Source: an uncultured Oscillibacter sp.
GTDB lineage: Bacteria > Bacillota > Clostridia > Oscillospirales > Oscillospiraceae
Assembly (NCBI GenBank): GCA_910587705.1
Contig: CAJUMX010000013.1
Coordinates: 29,916-93,915, forward strand
Direction: 5' to 3'
Length of the DNA: 64,000 nucleotides
In this document: one piece after another, positions 1-9,016 of the stretch
Layout: the number at the start of each line of letters is the position of its first letter
Position numbering within the stretch: position 1 is the stretch's first letter
The notes under the pieces: model-generated
Told to the model about the DNA's origin: nothing
Seen by the model: only the letters and a program-made list of their open reading frames with translations
The model's database searches: none
Program-made: the position numbers and the translations under genes

Positions 1-915
1 ACGGCTCTCTCCGGTTTCCAGCCCCCGGACCAGCAGCCAGTCCAGCCGCAGGTCCAAATGCCCCCCGCCGGGGAGAGGCTTGCGCCGGGTGGCCACGGCC
101 TTGTCCGGCAGAAGGCGGTAGCCCGCTTTTTCCGCCGCTACGAGGCAGCCCTCCCAGGACGCCACATCCTCTAAGCACCGGCGCTGGAGCTCGGGGCTTC
201 CCGCCACGGCTTGAATGGCGTCCTTGTCCCGACCGTCAAAGGTGTTGGTGTTCAAATCGCCGCCCAGAATCACCGGCATGCCGGGGAACAGAGCGTCCGC
301 CTCCGCCAGCACGGTCTCCAGCTGGGCCTGGCGGCCCGGGCCATGGGTCCGGTTTTCCAGGTGGATGGTGCCCACGCCCACCGGCGTGCCCGCCACGTCC
401 AGCTCCGCCAGAATCGCCAGCCGCCCGCCAATGCGCCGCTGGCGGTCAAAGTACCAGTTGTACTGCTCCGGCAGACGGACCACCTGGGCCCGCCGGATGG
501 GCCAGCGGGAGAAGATGGCGTTGCCGTGGAAGCCCTTGGGGTCCGCGCCGTTTACCAGCTCGATGAACTCCAGGCCGAACACCGCGTTCATCCCCAGCCG
601 CTCCGCCAGCTCTAAGGTGGTGTTTTTTCCGCCGGAGCGGACACAGCCATCGTCCAGTTCGTTGGCGAGGATCACGTCAAAGGGCCGGACCGCCGGACAG
701 TGCTCCAGAAAGTCCCCCAGCTCGTCCAGGTACACGCCCCGCTCCATATTGAACATCAGCACGCCCAAAGACTCCGGGGCCCTGACTGGGGCCGGGGCCA
801 GGTTGTGAACCTCCGCTTGGGAAAATGGGGAAATTTTTGCCATGACCTCCGCCTGGGAGGTGTGGTCCAGCAGCGCCCCCAGGCGCTGCCGCTCCTCGTT
901 GGACAGTCCCTTCAT
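1..915 (-). CDS. Endonuclease/exonuclease/phosphatase (EEP) family protein, C-terminus cut off by window edge
   Basis: The reading frame starts at an ATG on the minus strand (913-915) behind an AGGCGG-like ribosome site and stays open for 305 codons to base 1, so the C-terminus lies outside. The EEP (DNase I/Mg-dependent phosphatase) core is readable: NMERG near residue 56, the catalytic Glu in NELDD near residue 85, IHLENRTHG with the catalytic His near residue 185, and GGDLNTNTFD near residue 225. These families hydrolyse phosphodiester or phosphomonoester bonds using Mg2+. Substrate cannot be told from sequence; nucleic acid, phospholipid or inositol phosphate are all possible. No signal peptide is evident, so it is probably cytoplasmic. 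It lies 98 bases downstream of the membrane protein gene on the same strand and may be co-transcribed. Confidence 0.85.
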   Translation of the reverse strand, partial: MKGLSNEERQRLGALLDHTSQAEVMAKISPFSQAEVHNLAPAPVRAPESLGVLMFNMERGVYLDELGDFLEHCPAVRPFDVILANELDDGCVRSGGKNTTLELAERLGMNAVFGLEFIELVNGADPKGFHGNAIFSRWPIRRAQVVRLPEQYNWYFDRQRRIGGRLAILAELDVAGTPVGVGTIHLENRTHGPGRQAQLETVLAEADALFPGMPVILGGDLNTNTFDGRDKDAIQAVAGSPELQRRCLEDVASWEGCLVAAEKAGYRLLPDKAVATRRKPLPGGGHLDLRLDWLLVRGLETGESR

Positions 916-1013
916 GTTGTCCGCCTCCTTTGCTTTGGAGATAGGATACCATGCTTTTCCAGGTTCCGTCAAGCCTGTCCAGGCAGCGGGGCCATTGAAT
1001 TGCTTACGCAATT

Positions 1014-1661
1014 TCAATCAAACCAGCCCTTTACCCGGCTGGACACAAAAGCAATGGCGGGCCCCAGGCAAAAGCCGGTGATCAGCGTCGTCAGGCCCAC
1101 CGCCGCCCCCAGCAGGAAGCCGGTGGATAAAAGCGAAATGTCCCACAGCGTCCGGACGGACCGGAAGCTCCATTTGGTGGTATGCGCCGCAATCAGTTGG
1201 GGAACCGCGTCATAGGGCGCGACGCCCATGTCCACCACCATGTAGAAGGAGGCGGCAACCAAAAACCCCACCATGCTGACCGCAAAGAGGAGAATCCGTT
1301 CCGTCATGGAAAAGCCCTCCGGCGGTATCAGGGCTTCCAGCCGGCGCATAAAGAAATCCGCGATGTACCCGAGCCCCACCATATTGCCAACAGTACCAAT
1401 GCCGATACGGGACAGGTCCAGCAAAATGACGGGGAAAAACAGCAGGAGATTGAATACAAGCTGGCAGGTTCCGAAGGATACGCCGGTCCGGGCGGAAATT
1501 CCCAGGGAGAAGGTTGAGCCGGGGTCCGTTCCAAACCCCACCGTCTTAAATACCGCAACACAAAGCCCGATGATGATTAAGCTGGCAGTCAGCACCACCA
1601 GCCTGCGTCCCATGTGGGGGCGCACTAGGTTCATGGCAAGGGTTTTTGCTTTCATAAACAT
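1014..1661 (-). CDS. YczE/YyaS/YitT-type integral membrane protein
   Basis: A 215-residue hydrophobic protein with about five membrane-spanning stretches (roughly residues 20-40, 65-82, 90-105, 122-145 and 175-205). The early segment FGTDPGSTFSLGIS and the later DMGVAPYDAVPQLIA are the repeated G-(T/V)-(D/A)-P motifs typical of the YczE/YyaS family of Firmicutes membrane proteins. The biochemical role of the family is not established. The protein begins MFMKAK; the second Met two codons later could also be the start. An imperfect inverted repeat (about 996-1019) overlaps the stop codon and may be a weak terminator or processing site before the EEP gene. Confidence 0.75.
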   Translation of the reverse strand: MFMKAKTLAMNLVRPHMGRRLVVLTASLIIIGLCVAVFKTVGFGTDPGSTFSLGISARTGVSFGTCQLVFNLLLFFPVILLDLSRIGIGTVGNMVGLGYIADFFMRRLEALIPPEGFSMTERILLFAVSMVGFLVAASFYMVVDMGVAPYDAVPQLIAAHTTKWSFRSVRTLWDISLLSTGFLLGAAVGLTTLITGFCLGPAIAFVSSRVKGWFD

Positions 1662-1815
1662 GCCTCTTTCCTCAAAAGAAAAACTGCCTCTGCAACAGCG
1701 GGACGGATTATACTACCGGGACCGCTGGCTGTCAATCCCCAAAATCGGCAGACGCCCAGAGTGGCCTCTGGGGCGTATTTATCTGTGGCAGAATGGCTTT
1801 CCTGGAAAGACAGCC

Positions 1816-1844
1816 TTGCTTTTATGGCCCTTTGCGTCTATAAT
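1816..1844 (+). promoter_or_regulatory. Candidate sigma-A promoter for fumC
   Basis: TTGCTT (1816-1821) and a perfect TATAAT (1839-1844) are separated by 17 bases. The start codon of fumC lies 32 bases downstream of the -10 box, with an AAGGGG ribosome site between. Confidence 0.6.
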
Positions 1845-1876
1845 AAGCGCCATAAAAAACGAAAAGGGGAACTGCT

Positions 1877-3238
<1,362 letters not shown>

Positions 3239-3305
3239 ACCATCCGCCGGGGGCCGTGGCATGTTTGTGAAAATCAGAGAATTTATTATACTACCGAATT
3301 AGCGC

Positions 3306-3334
3306 TTTACTATGCTAAAAAATCGGAGTATACT
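3306..3334 (+). promoter_or_regulatory. Candidate sigma-A promoter of the histidine operon
   Basis: TTTACT (3306-3311), 17-base spacer, TATACT (3329-3334). A second TATACT (3287-3292) preceded by TTGTGA (3265-3270) may be an additional promoter. Between the promoter and hisZG is a GC-rich stem (GGGGCCCTGCCCC, about 3349-3361) immediately before the AAGGAGG ribosome site, which could mask it. No His-codon leader peptide or T-box motif was recognised. Confidence 0.55.
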
Positions 3335-3375
3335 GTAATCCATCACCGGGGCCCTGCCCCGCAAGGAGGAACCCC

Positions 3376-4947
3376 ATGGAATTGGATTTGAATATGCTGC
3401 GGCCCCAGGAGCGGCTGTCCCTCCGGCTCCGCCTGCTCTATGAAGAGGCGGGCTTCCGCCAGTACCGCATGGGCCGCTTTGAGGAGTACGGCCTCTACCA
3501 GCAAAACCGCCGCTTCCTGGCCTCGGATCAGGTGATTACCTTTACAGACCTGGACGGGCGGCTGCTGGCGCTGAAGCCGGACGTCACCCTCTCCATCGCC
3601 AAGAACGCCCAGTTTGAGGAGGGGGGCTGCGGGCGGTTCTATTACTCCGAAAACGTTTACCGCCCCAGCCAGGAGAGCCACACCTTCCAGGAGATCAGCC
3701 AGATGGGCCTGGAGTGCATCGGCGCGGTGGACGACGGCATCACCGCCCAGGCGGTATTACTAGCGGGGAAGAGCCTGGCCCTGACGGGCCGGAACTTCGT
3801 GCTGGAGGCCAGCCACATGGGCTTTGTGGCGGGGCTGCTGGACGCGGTGGGCGCACCAGAGGCCGCCCGGCCCCGGCTGCTTAGCTGTATCCGGGACCGG
3901 AATCTCCACGAGCTGCGCTCCGCCGCAGAGGAGGCGGGCCTGTCCCGCCAGGGGACCGACGCACTCTGCCGTCTGGATGCGCTGGCGGGAGACTGGGAGG
4001 CGGTGCTGGCCCAGGCGGAGCCTATTGCCCTCAACGCCGGAATGGGAGCGGCCCTGGCGGAACTGCGGACCCTGTGCGCCGCTTTGGCGGCCCAGGGGCA
4101 GACGCTGCGGCTGGACCTGTCCCTGGTGAACGATATGGAGTATTACAACGGCCTGGTGCTTCAAGGCTACGTGGCGGGCCTGCCCCGGGCGGTGCTCCAG
4201 GGCGGGCGCTACGACCCCCTGGCGGAGCAGTTCCGCCCCGGAGCCAAGGCGGTGGGCTTCGCCCTGTACCTGGACGAGCTGGACCGGCTGAGCGAAGCCG
4301 CCCCCCCGGAGGGGGAGAAAACCATGCTGAACATCGCCCTGCCCAAGGGCCGCCTGGGGGACAAGGTTTATAACCTCCTGGCGGGGGTGGGCTATGGCTG
4401 CCCCGAGGACTACAACGAGAGCCGGAAGCTGGTGGTGGAGAACCGGGAGGCGGGCATCCGCTACTTCCTGGTAAAGCCCAGCGACGTGGCCATCTATGTG
4501 GAGCATGGCGCGGCGGACATTGGCATTGTGGGCAAGGATATTCTGGAAGAGTCCGGGGCGGACGTGTACGAGCTGCTGGACACGGGCCTGGGAAAGTGCC
4601 GTATGTGCGTGGCAGGACCGGAGGACTTCACCGACGACCCGGGCCGGACCCTCCGGGTGGCGACAAAGTTTGTGAACATCGCGAAAGCTTACTACGCCGC
4701 CCAGGGCCGGGACATCGATATCATCAAGCTGAACGGCTCCATCGAGCTGGCCCCGCTTCTGGGGCTCTCCGACGTGATTGTGGACATCGTGGAGACCGGG
4801 ACCACCCTGCGGGAGAACCATTTGAAGGTGCTGACGGAGTTTATGCCCATCTCTGCCCGGTTTGTAGCCAACCGGGCCAGCTTCCAGTTCAAGCGCCGGG
4901 AGATCGAGACTTTGCTGGCGAAGCTGACGGAGGTGACGGGGACATGA
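3376..4947 (+). CDS. hisZG: HisZ-HisG fusion: ATP phosphoribosyltransferase regulatory plus catalytic subunits
   Basis: A 523-residue fusion that performs the first committed step of histidine synthesis, joining ATP and PRPP into phosphoribosyl-ATP. Residues 1 to about 310 are HisZ, a histidyl-tRNA synthetase paralogue without tRNA function, with class II synthetase motifs such as LKPDVTLSIAK, and LQGGRYDPL near 275-283. Residues 317-523 are a short-form HisG (MLNIALPKGRLGD start, GIVGKDILEE, and the PRPP loop DIVETGTTLREN). Short HisG normally needs a separate HisZ to form a hetero-octamer; here both are one polypeptide with only a linker of about ten residues. The stop codon overlaps hisD (ATGA). 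An internal ribosome site precedes the HisG methionine, so free HisG may also be made. Confidence 0.95.
   Translation: MELDLNMLRPQERLSLRLRLLYEEAGFRQYRMGRFEEYGLYQQNRRFLASDQVITFTDLDGRLLALKPDVTLSIAKNAQFEEGGCGRFYYSENVYRPSQESHTFQEISQMGLECIGAVDDGITAQAVLLAGKSLALTGRNFVLEASHMGFVAGLLDAVGAPEAARPRLLSCIRDRNLHELRSAAEEAGLSRQGTDALCRLDALAGDWEAVLAQAEPIALNAGMGAALAELRTLCAALAAQGQTLRLDLSLVNDMEYYNGLVLQGYVAGLPRAVLQGGRYDPLAEQFRPGAKAVGFALYLDELDRLSEAAPPEGEKTMLNIALPKGRLGDKVYNLLAGVGYGCPEDYNESRKLVVENREAGIRYFLVKPSDVAIYVEHGAADIGIVGKDILEESGADVYELLDTGLGKCRMCVAGPEDFTDDPGRTLRVATKFVNIAKAYYAAQGRDIDIIKLNGSIELAPLLGLSDVIVDIVETGTTLRENHLKVLTEFMPISARFVANRASFQFKRREIETLLAKLTEVTGT
4308..4326 (+). promoter_or_regulatory. Possible internal ribosome-binding site for free HisG
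   Basis: GGAGGGGG at 4308-4315 lies 8-11 bases ahead of an in-frame ATG (4324-4326), which is exactly the natural first methionine of short-form HisG. This is inside the HisZ-HisG fusion and would allow re-initiation or internal initiation. It could also be chance in a Gly/Glu-coding GC-rich stretch. Confidence 0.4.
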
Positions 4948-6224
4948 TGCGGATTCTGGATTTCGACAGCCTCTCGCCGGAGGCGTTTTTGAACCGGGAC
5001 ATCCAGGCGGAGGAGGACGTGTCCGCCGCCGTGGACGAAATCATCCAGGAGGTCCGCCGCCGGGGCGACGGGGCCCTGCGGGACTACACCCGCCGCTTTG
5101 ACGGCGCGGAGCTCCAGGACCTGTGGGTGAGCACGGAGGAGTTCAACGCCGCCCGGAGAGCTGTGGACCCCTATTTCATGGAGACGCTGAAGGAGGCGGC
5201 GGAGAACATCCGGCGCTTCCATGAGCGGCAGAGGCACAATGACTTCGTCCTCACGGACCGGAGCGGGATCGTCATGGGCCAGCGGTGGACGCCCATTGAA
5301 AAGGTGGGCGTTTGCGTGCCCCGGAGCCCGGAGGCCTTTCCCTCCACCATTTTGATGAACGCCATCCCCGCCCGGATTGCCGGGGTGCGGGATATCGTCA
5401 TCGTGACGCCTCCCCGGCCGGACGGTACCGTCAGCCCGGAGGCCCTGATGGCGGCGGAGCTGGCGGAGGTGACGGAGGTTTTCAAAATCGGCGGAGCCCA
5501 GGCGGTGGCGGCCCTTGCCTATGGGACGGAGACCGTGCCCCGGGTGGACAAGATCGTGGGCCCCGGCGGCGTGTTCGTGGCCACGGCGAAACAGAAGGTC
5601 TTTGGCCGGGTGGCCATCGACATGATTGCCGGGCCCAGCGAGATTCTGGTGCTGGCGGACGGAAAGTCGAATCCCAAGTGGGTCGCGGCGGACCTGCTGA
5701 GCCAGGCGGAGCACGACGTGCTGTCCTCCGCCGTGCTGGTGACGGACAGCCGGGAGCTGGCGGAGGCCGTTCGAGTGGAGGTGGAGGCCCAATTGGAGAC
5801 CCTGCCCCGGAAGGACATTGCCCGCCGGTCCATCGAGGAAAACGGAAAAATCATCGTCACGGACAGCCTGGACAAGGCCGTGGAGGCGGCGAACCGCATC
5901 GCCCCGGAGCACCTGGAGCTCTGCATGGACGACCCCTTCGCCCTGCTGCCTCGGATTAAAAACGCCGGGAGCATCTTCCTGGGCCGCTCCACGCCGGAGG
6001 CCCTGGGGGACTACTTCGCGGGGCCGAACCACACCCTGCCCACCTCCGGCACCGCCCGGTTTTCCAGCCCCCTGGGGGTGGACGACTTCATGAAGCGGTC
6101 CAGCTTCCTCAGCTATGACCAGGCGGCGCTGTGTGCCTGCGGGGACAGGGTTGCGGACTTCGCCCGGCGAGAGGGGCTGGAAGGGCATGCCCGTTCGGCG
6201 GAGAGCCGGAAAAAATCTGAATGA
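4944..6224 (+). CDS. hisD: Histidinol dehydrogenase
   Basis: A zinc and NAD-dependent enzyme of 426 residues that oxidises L-histidinol to L-histidine in two steps. The ATG at 4944 overlaps the hisG stop and gives a normal-length protein; the longer upstream frame is only hisG read in another frame. Seen motifs: SQAEHD (zinc ligands Gln/His), APEHLEL (catalytic Glu-His), GDYFAGPNHTLPT (zinc Asp) and the C-terminal EGLEGHARSAESR (last zinc His). One oddity: the loop normally reading VPGG.A.YPS is here VPRSPEAFPS, lacking the Gly-Gly pair. All catalytic and zinc residues are intact, so activity is expected. Confidence 0.96.
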   Translation: MMRILDFDSLSPEAFLNRDIQAEEDVSAAVDEIIQEVRRRGDGALRDYTRRFDGAELQDLWVSTEEFNAARRAVDPYFMETLKEAAENIRRFHERQRHNDFVLTDRSGIVMGQRWTPIEKVGVCVPRSPEAFPSTILMNAIPARIAGVRDIVIVTPPRPDGTVSPEALMAAELAEVTEVFKIGGAQAVAALAYGTETVPRVDKIVGPGGVFVATAKQKVFGRVAIDMIAGPSEILVLADGKSNPKWVAADLLSQAEHDVLSSAVLVTDSRELAEAVRVEVEAQLETLPRKDIARRSIEENGKIIVTDSLDKAVEAANRIAPEHLELCMDDPFALLPRIKNAGSIFLGRSTPEALGDYFAGPNHTLPTSGTARFSSPLGVDDFMKRSSFLSYDQAALCACGDRVADFARREGLEGHARSAESRKKSE

Positions 6225-6237
6225 AAGCGGTGGTTTT

Positions 6238-7302
6238 ATGAGCCGGTTTTTGTCTCCCGAGGCCCTGCGCTGCGCCCCCTACACCCCCGGCGAGCAGCCC
6301 CGGGATCAAACATACATCAAGCTGAACACCAACGAGAGCCCCTTTCCGCCCTCGCCCAGGGTCCTGGCGGCCTTGAGCCGGACGGAGGCGGAAAAGCTCT
6401 ATCTCTACTCCGACCCCACCTGCGCCGCCCTGAACGCCGCCATTGCCCAGCGGTGCGGCCTGTCCCCGGAAAACGTGATTTCCGGCAACGGCTCCGACGA
6501 GATTCTGGCCTTTGCCTTCCGGGCCTTCTGCGGGGAGGGAAGAGGCGCGGCCTTCGCCGACATCACCTACGGCTTTTATGAGGCCCAGGCGGCTCTCTTC
6601 GGCCTGGAGGCCGAGCGGGTTCCCCTGCGGGAGGATTTCTCCTTGAATGTGGAGGACTACCTGGATTTCCCCGGCACGGTGGTCCTCGCCAATCCCAACG
6701 CCCCCACGGGCATGACGGTCCCGGTCTCCGACATCCGGCGGCTGCTGGAAAAGGACCCAGACCGGGTGGTCGTGGTGGACGAGGCGTATGTGGACTTCGG
6801 GGCGGAGAGCTGCGTGCCTCTGGTCCGGGAGTATGAGAACCTTCTGGTAACACAAACTATGTCAAAAAGCCGTTCCCTGGCGGGAGGCCGGATTGGCTTT
6901 GCCCTGGGTTCCCCGGAGCTTATCGCGGACCTGAACCGGGTGAAGTACAGCTTCAACCCCTACAACGTCAATCGCCTGTCCCTGCTGGCGGGGGCCGCCG
7001 CCATGGAGGACGAGGGTTATTTCCAGTCCTGCTGCCGGGCCGTCCGGGAAAACCGGGCCTGGACCGCCGGGGCGCTGGAGGAGCGGGGCTTCACGGTTCT
7101 GCCCTCCTCCGCAAACTTCCTCTTTGCCAAATCGGGCCGCCTCCCCGGCGGGGAACTGTACCGGAAATTAAAGGAAAACGGCATTCTGGTCCGCTGGTTT
7201 GACAAGGACCGCATCCGGGACTTTGTACGCATCACCATCGGCTCCCGGGAGCAGATGGAGGCGCTGATAAAGCAAATCGACCGGCTGCCGGCCGGAACGT
7301 AA
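6238..7302 (+). CDS. hisC: Histidinol-phosphate aminotransferase
   Basis: A PLP-dependent class I/II aminotransferase of 354 residues that converts imidazole-acetol phosphate and glutamate to histidinol phosphate. Start taken at ATG 6238, giving MSRFLSPEAL. Family landmarks are KLNTNESPFPPSP near residue 25, ISGNGSDEIL (phosphate-binding), NPNAPTG, DEAYVDFG, and the Schiff-base lysine in TMSKSRSLAGGRIGF near residue 205-219. It sits 13 bases after hisD and 14 before hisB in the same operon. Typical HisC reads SKAFGLAG around the lysine, so this is a somewhat divergent subgroup. Confidence 0.95.
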   Translation: MSRFLSPEALRCAPYTPGEQPRDQTYIKLNTNESPFPPSPRVLAALSRTEAEKLYLYSDPTCAALNAAIAQRCGLSPENVISGNGSDEILAFAFRAFCGEGRGAAFADITYGFYEAQAALFGLEAERVPLREDFSLNVEDYLDFPGTVVLANPNAPTGMTVPVSDIRRLLEKDPDRVVVVDEAYVDFGAESCVPLVREYENLLVTQTMSKSRSLAGGRIGFALGSPELIADLNRVKYSFNPYNVNRLSLLAGAAAMEDEGYFQSCCRAVRENRAWTAGALEERGFTVLPSSANFLFAKSGRLPGGELYRKLKENGILVRWFDKDRIRDFVRITIGSREQMEALIKQIDRLPAGT

Positions 7303-7316
7303 GGAGGGACGGCGCC

Positions 7317-7904
7317 ATGCGCACTGCAAGCATTCAACGGGACACCCGGGAGACCCAGATTAGGCTCTCCCTGAACCTGGACGGAACCGGGAAGGCGGAA
7401 ATCTCCACCGGCTGCGGCTTCCTGGACCACATGCTGGAGCTCTTCGCCCGACACGGGGATTTTGACCTTTCCGTTACCTGCCAAGGAGACACCCAGGTGG
7501 ACTACCACCACTCCGTGGAGGACGTGGGCATCTGCCTGGGCAAGGCGTTTCAGGAGGCCCTGGGGGATAAACGGGGCATGGTCCGCTATGGACAGTTTTT
7601 GCTTCCCATGGACGAGACCCTGGTTCTCAGCGCCTGTGACCTCAGCGGCCGGGATTACCTGGGCTGGGCGGTGGATTTGCCCGCCGCCAAGGTAGGAGAC
7701 TTTGACACGGAGCTGGCTAAGGAATTCTGGCTGGGCTTCGTGCGGAACTGCCCCGGCTCCCTCCACATTCGGCAAATGGCGGGGGAGAATACCCACCACA
7801 TTCTGGAGGCTGTTTTCAAGGGCATGGGCCGTGCGCTGAAAGAGGCCGTGGCCCTGGACCCCAAGCATTTGGATGAGATTCCCAGCACGAAAGGGGCGCT
7901 GTGA
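7317..7904 (+). CDS. hisB: Imidazoleglycerol-phosphate dehydratase
   Basis: A monofunctional HisB of 195 residues that dehydrates imidazole-glycerol phosphate to imidazole-acetol phosphate. It lacks the N-terminal phosphatase domain of enterobacterial HisB, in agreement with a separate PHP-type phosphatase at the end of this operon. The manganese-binding motifs are present: DHMLELFARHG near 40, DYHHSVEDVGI near 61-71, and the second half NTHHILEAVFKGMGRAL near 160. A strong AAGGAGGG ribosome site precedes the ATG. Its stop codon directly abuts the hisH start. Confidence 0.97.
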   Translation: MRTASIQRDTRETQIRLSLNLDGTGKAEISTGCGFLDHMLELFARHGDFDLSVTCQGDTQVDYHHSVEDVGICLGKAFQEALGDKRGMVRYGQFLLPMDETLVLSACDLSGRDYLGWAVDLPAAKVGDFDTELAKEFWLGFVRNCPGSLHIRQMAGENTHHILEAVFKGMGRALKEAVALDPKHLDEIPSTKGAL

Positions 7905-8516
7905 ATGGTTGCCATTGTGGATTACGGCGTGGGAAACCTGTATTCTTTGCAATCCAGCCTTTGTTTCCTGGGACTGGAAACGGAGGTCACCGGCGAGGCG
8001 GCGAGGCTCCGGGCGGCGGACCGGATTATCCTCCCCGGCGTGGGGGCCTTTGGGGACGCCCGGGCCAAGCTGGAGGCCACGGGGCTGGTTTCCGTCCTTC
8101 TGGAGGAGGCGGAGCGCAAGCCCCTACTTGGCATTTGCCTGGGGATGCAGCTCCTTTTTGACCGGGGCTTTGAGTACGGCGAGCACCCCGGCCTGGGGCT
8201 GGTCCCCGGCGAGGTGGCTTTTCTGGGGGAGGACTTGGCGGACAAAACGTTGAAGGTTCCCCACATGGGCTGGAACAGCCTGGAGATCGTCCAAGGCGAT
8301 CCGCTGTTCAAGTATTTCGAGAATGGCGAATATGTTTACTATGTCCACAGCTTCTATGCCCGCAGCTGCCGGGACAGCACCCTGGGGGCCTCCCAGTACG
8401 GAAACGTGGCCGTCACTGGCGCGGTCCGCCGGGGGAATGTCTGGGGGACCCAGTTCCACCCGGAGAAGTCCGGGGACGCGGGACTGCGGCTGCTGCGGGC
8501 CTTTGCGGAGCTGTAA
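7905..8516 (+). CDS. hisH: Imidazole glycerol phosphate synthase, glutaminase subunit
   Basis: A class I glutamine amidotransferase of 203 residues that releases ammonia from glutamine and passes it to HisF. The triad is visible: nucleophile Cys in LLGICLGMQLLF near residue 79, and His/Glu in QFHPEKSG near 188. The oxyanion-strand PGVGAFGDA near 44 is also conserved. It starts on the base after the hisB stop. HisF is separated from it by the PNPOx-fold gene and hisA. Confidence 0.97.
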   Translation: MVAIVDYGVGNLYSLQSSLCFLGLETEVTGEAARLRAADRIILPGVGAFGDARAKLEATGLVSVLLEEAERKPLLGICLGMQLLFDRGFEYGEHPGLGLVPGEVAFLGEDLADKTLKVPHMGWNSLEIVQGDPLFKYFENGEYVYYVHSFYARSCRDSTLGASQYGNVAVTGAVRRGNVWGTQFHPEKSGDAGLRLLRAFAEL

Positions 8517-8529
8517 GAGAGAAGGGGCT

Positions 8530-9000
8530 ATGAGAAGAAAAGACCGGGAGGTCACGGACCCTGTAAAAATCCGGGAAATTATAACCTCTTGTGATTGCTG
8601 CCGCCTGGGTTTCTGCGACGGGGAACGGGCCTATGTGGTTCCCCTGGACTTCGGCTTCGAGGAGCGAGACGGGCGCTACACCTTCTATTTCCACGGCGCG
8701 AAAGAGGGCCGGAAGATGGACCTCATCCGCCGGACCGGCTGGGCCGCCTTTGAAATGGACACAGGACACGAGTGGGTTGTAAGCCAGAGGGCCCAGGAGA
8801 CCACCTCCCGCTTCCAGTGCGTCATGGGCGGCGGACTGGTGACGGTTCTGGAGACGGCGGAGGAGAAACAGGCGGGCCTCCTGGCCATTTTGGCCCATGT
8901 CACCGGGAGAGACCGATGGGACATCGGCGAGGCAGCCCTAGAAAACACCCAGGTGTTCCGCCTGGAGGTGGAGGAGCTGACCTGCAAGGTCCACGAATAA
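8530..9000 (+). CDS. Pyridoxamine 5'-phosphate oxidase-fold flavoprotein (NimA-like)
   Basis: A 156-residue protein of the split-barrel flavin-binding superfamily, nearest in style to the Pfam PNPOx_2/NimA group: MRRKDREVTD start, YVVPLDFGFE, YTFYFHGAKEGRKMDLIRR, and WDIGEAALENTQVFRLEVEEL. Such proteins bind FMN, F420 or haem and include 5-nitroimidazole reductases; the true substrate is unknown. The ATG at 8530 has a GAAGGGG ribosome site; the upstream open frame belongs to hisH. It is embedded between hisH and hisA, and so is co-expressed with histidine synthesis, though no histidine step requires it. Confidence 0.8.
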   Translation: MRRKDREVTDPVKIREIITSCDCCRLGFCDGERAYVVPLDFGFEERDGRYTFYFHGAKEGRKMDLIRRTGWAAFEMDTGHEWVVSQRAQETTSRFQCVMGGGLVTVLETAEEKQAGLLAILAHVTGRDRWDIGEAALENTQVFRLEVEELTCKVHE

Positions 9001-9016
9001 GAAGAGGAGCGATACC

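Noticed and set aside
211..1215. Several plus-strand frames over the first kilobase
   Set aside because: The minus strand carries a complete EEP-family catalytic core and a YczE-like protein; the plus frames are their shadows.
3239..3375. T-box or histidine attenuator leader before hisZG
   Set aside because: No run of His codons, no T-box consensus and no terminator with T-run found in the 137-base leader.
4692..6188. A 498-codon minus-strand frame opposite hisD
   Set aside because: Antisense shadow of hisD, without start signals or homology-like motifs.
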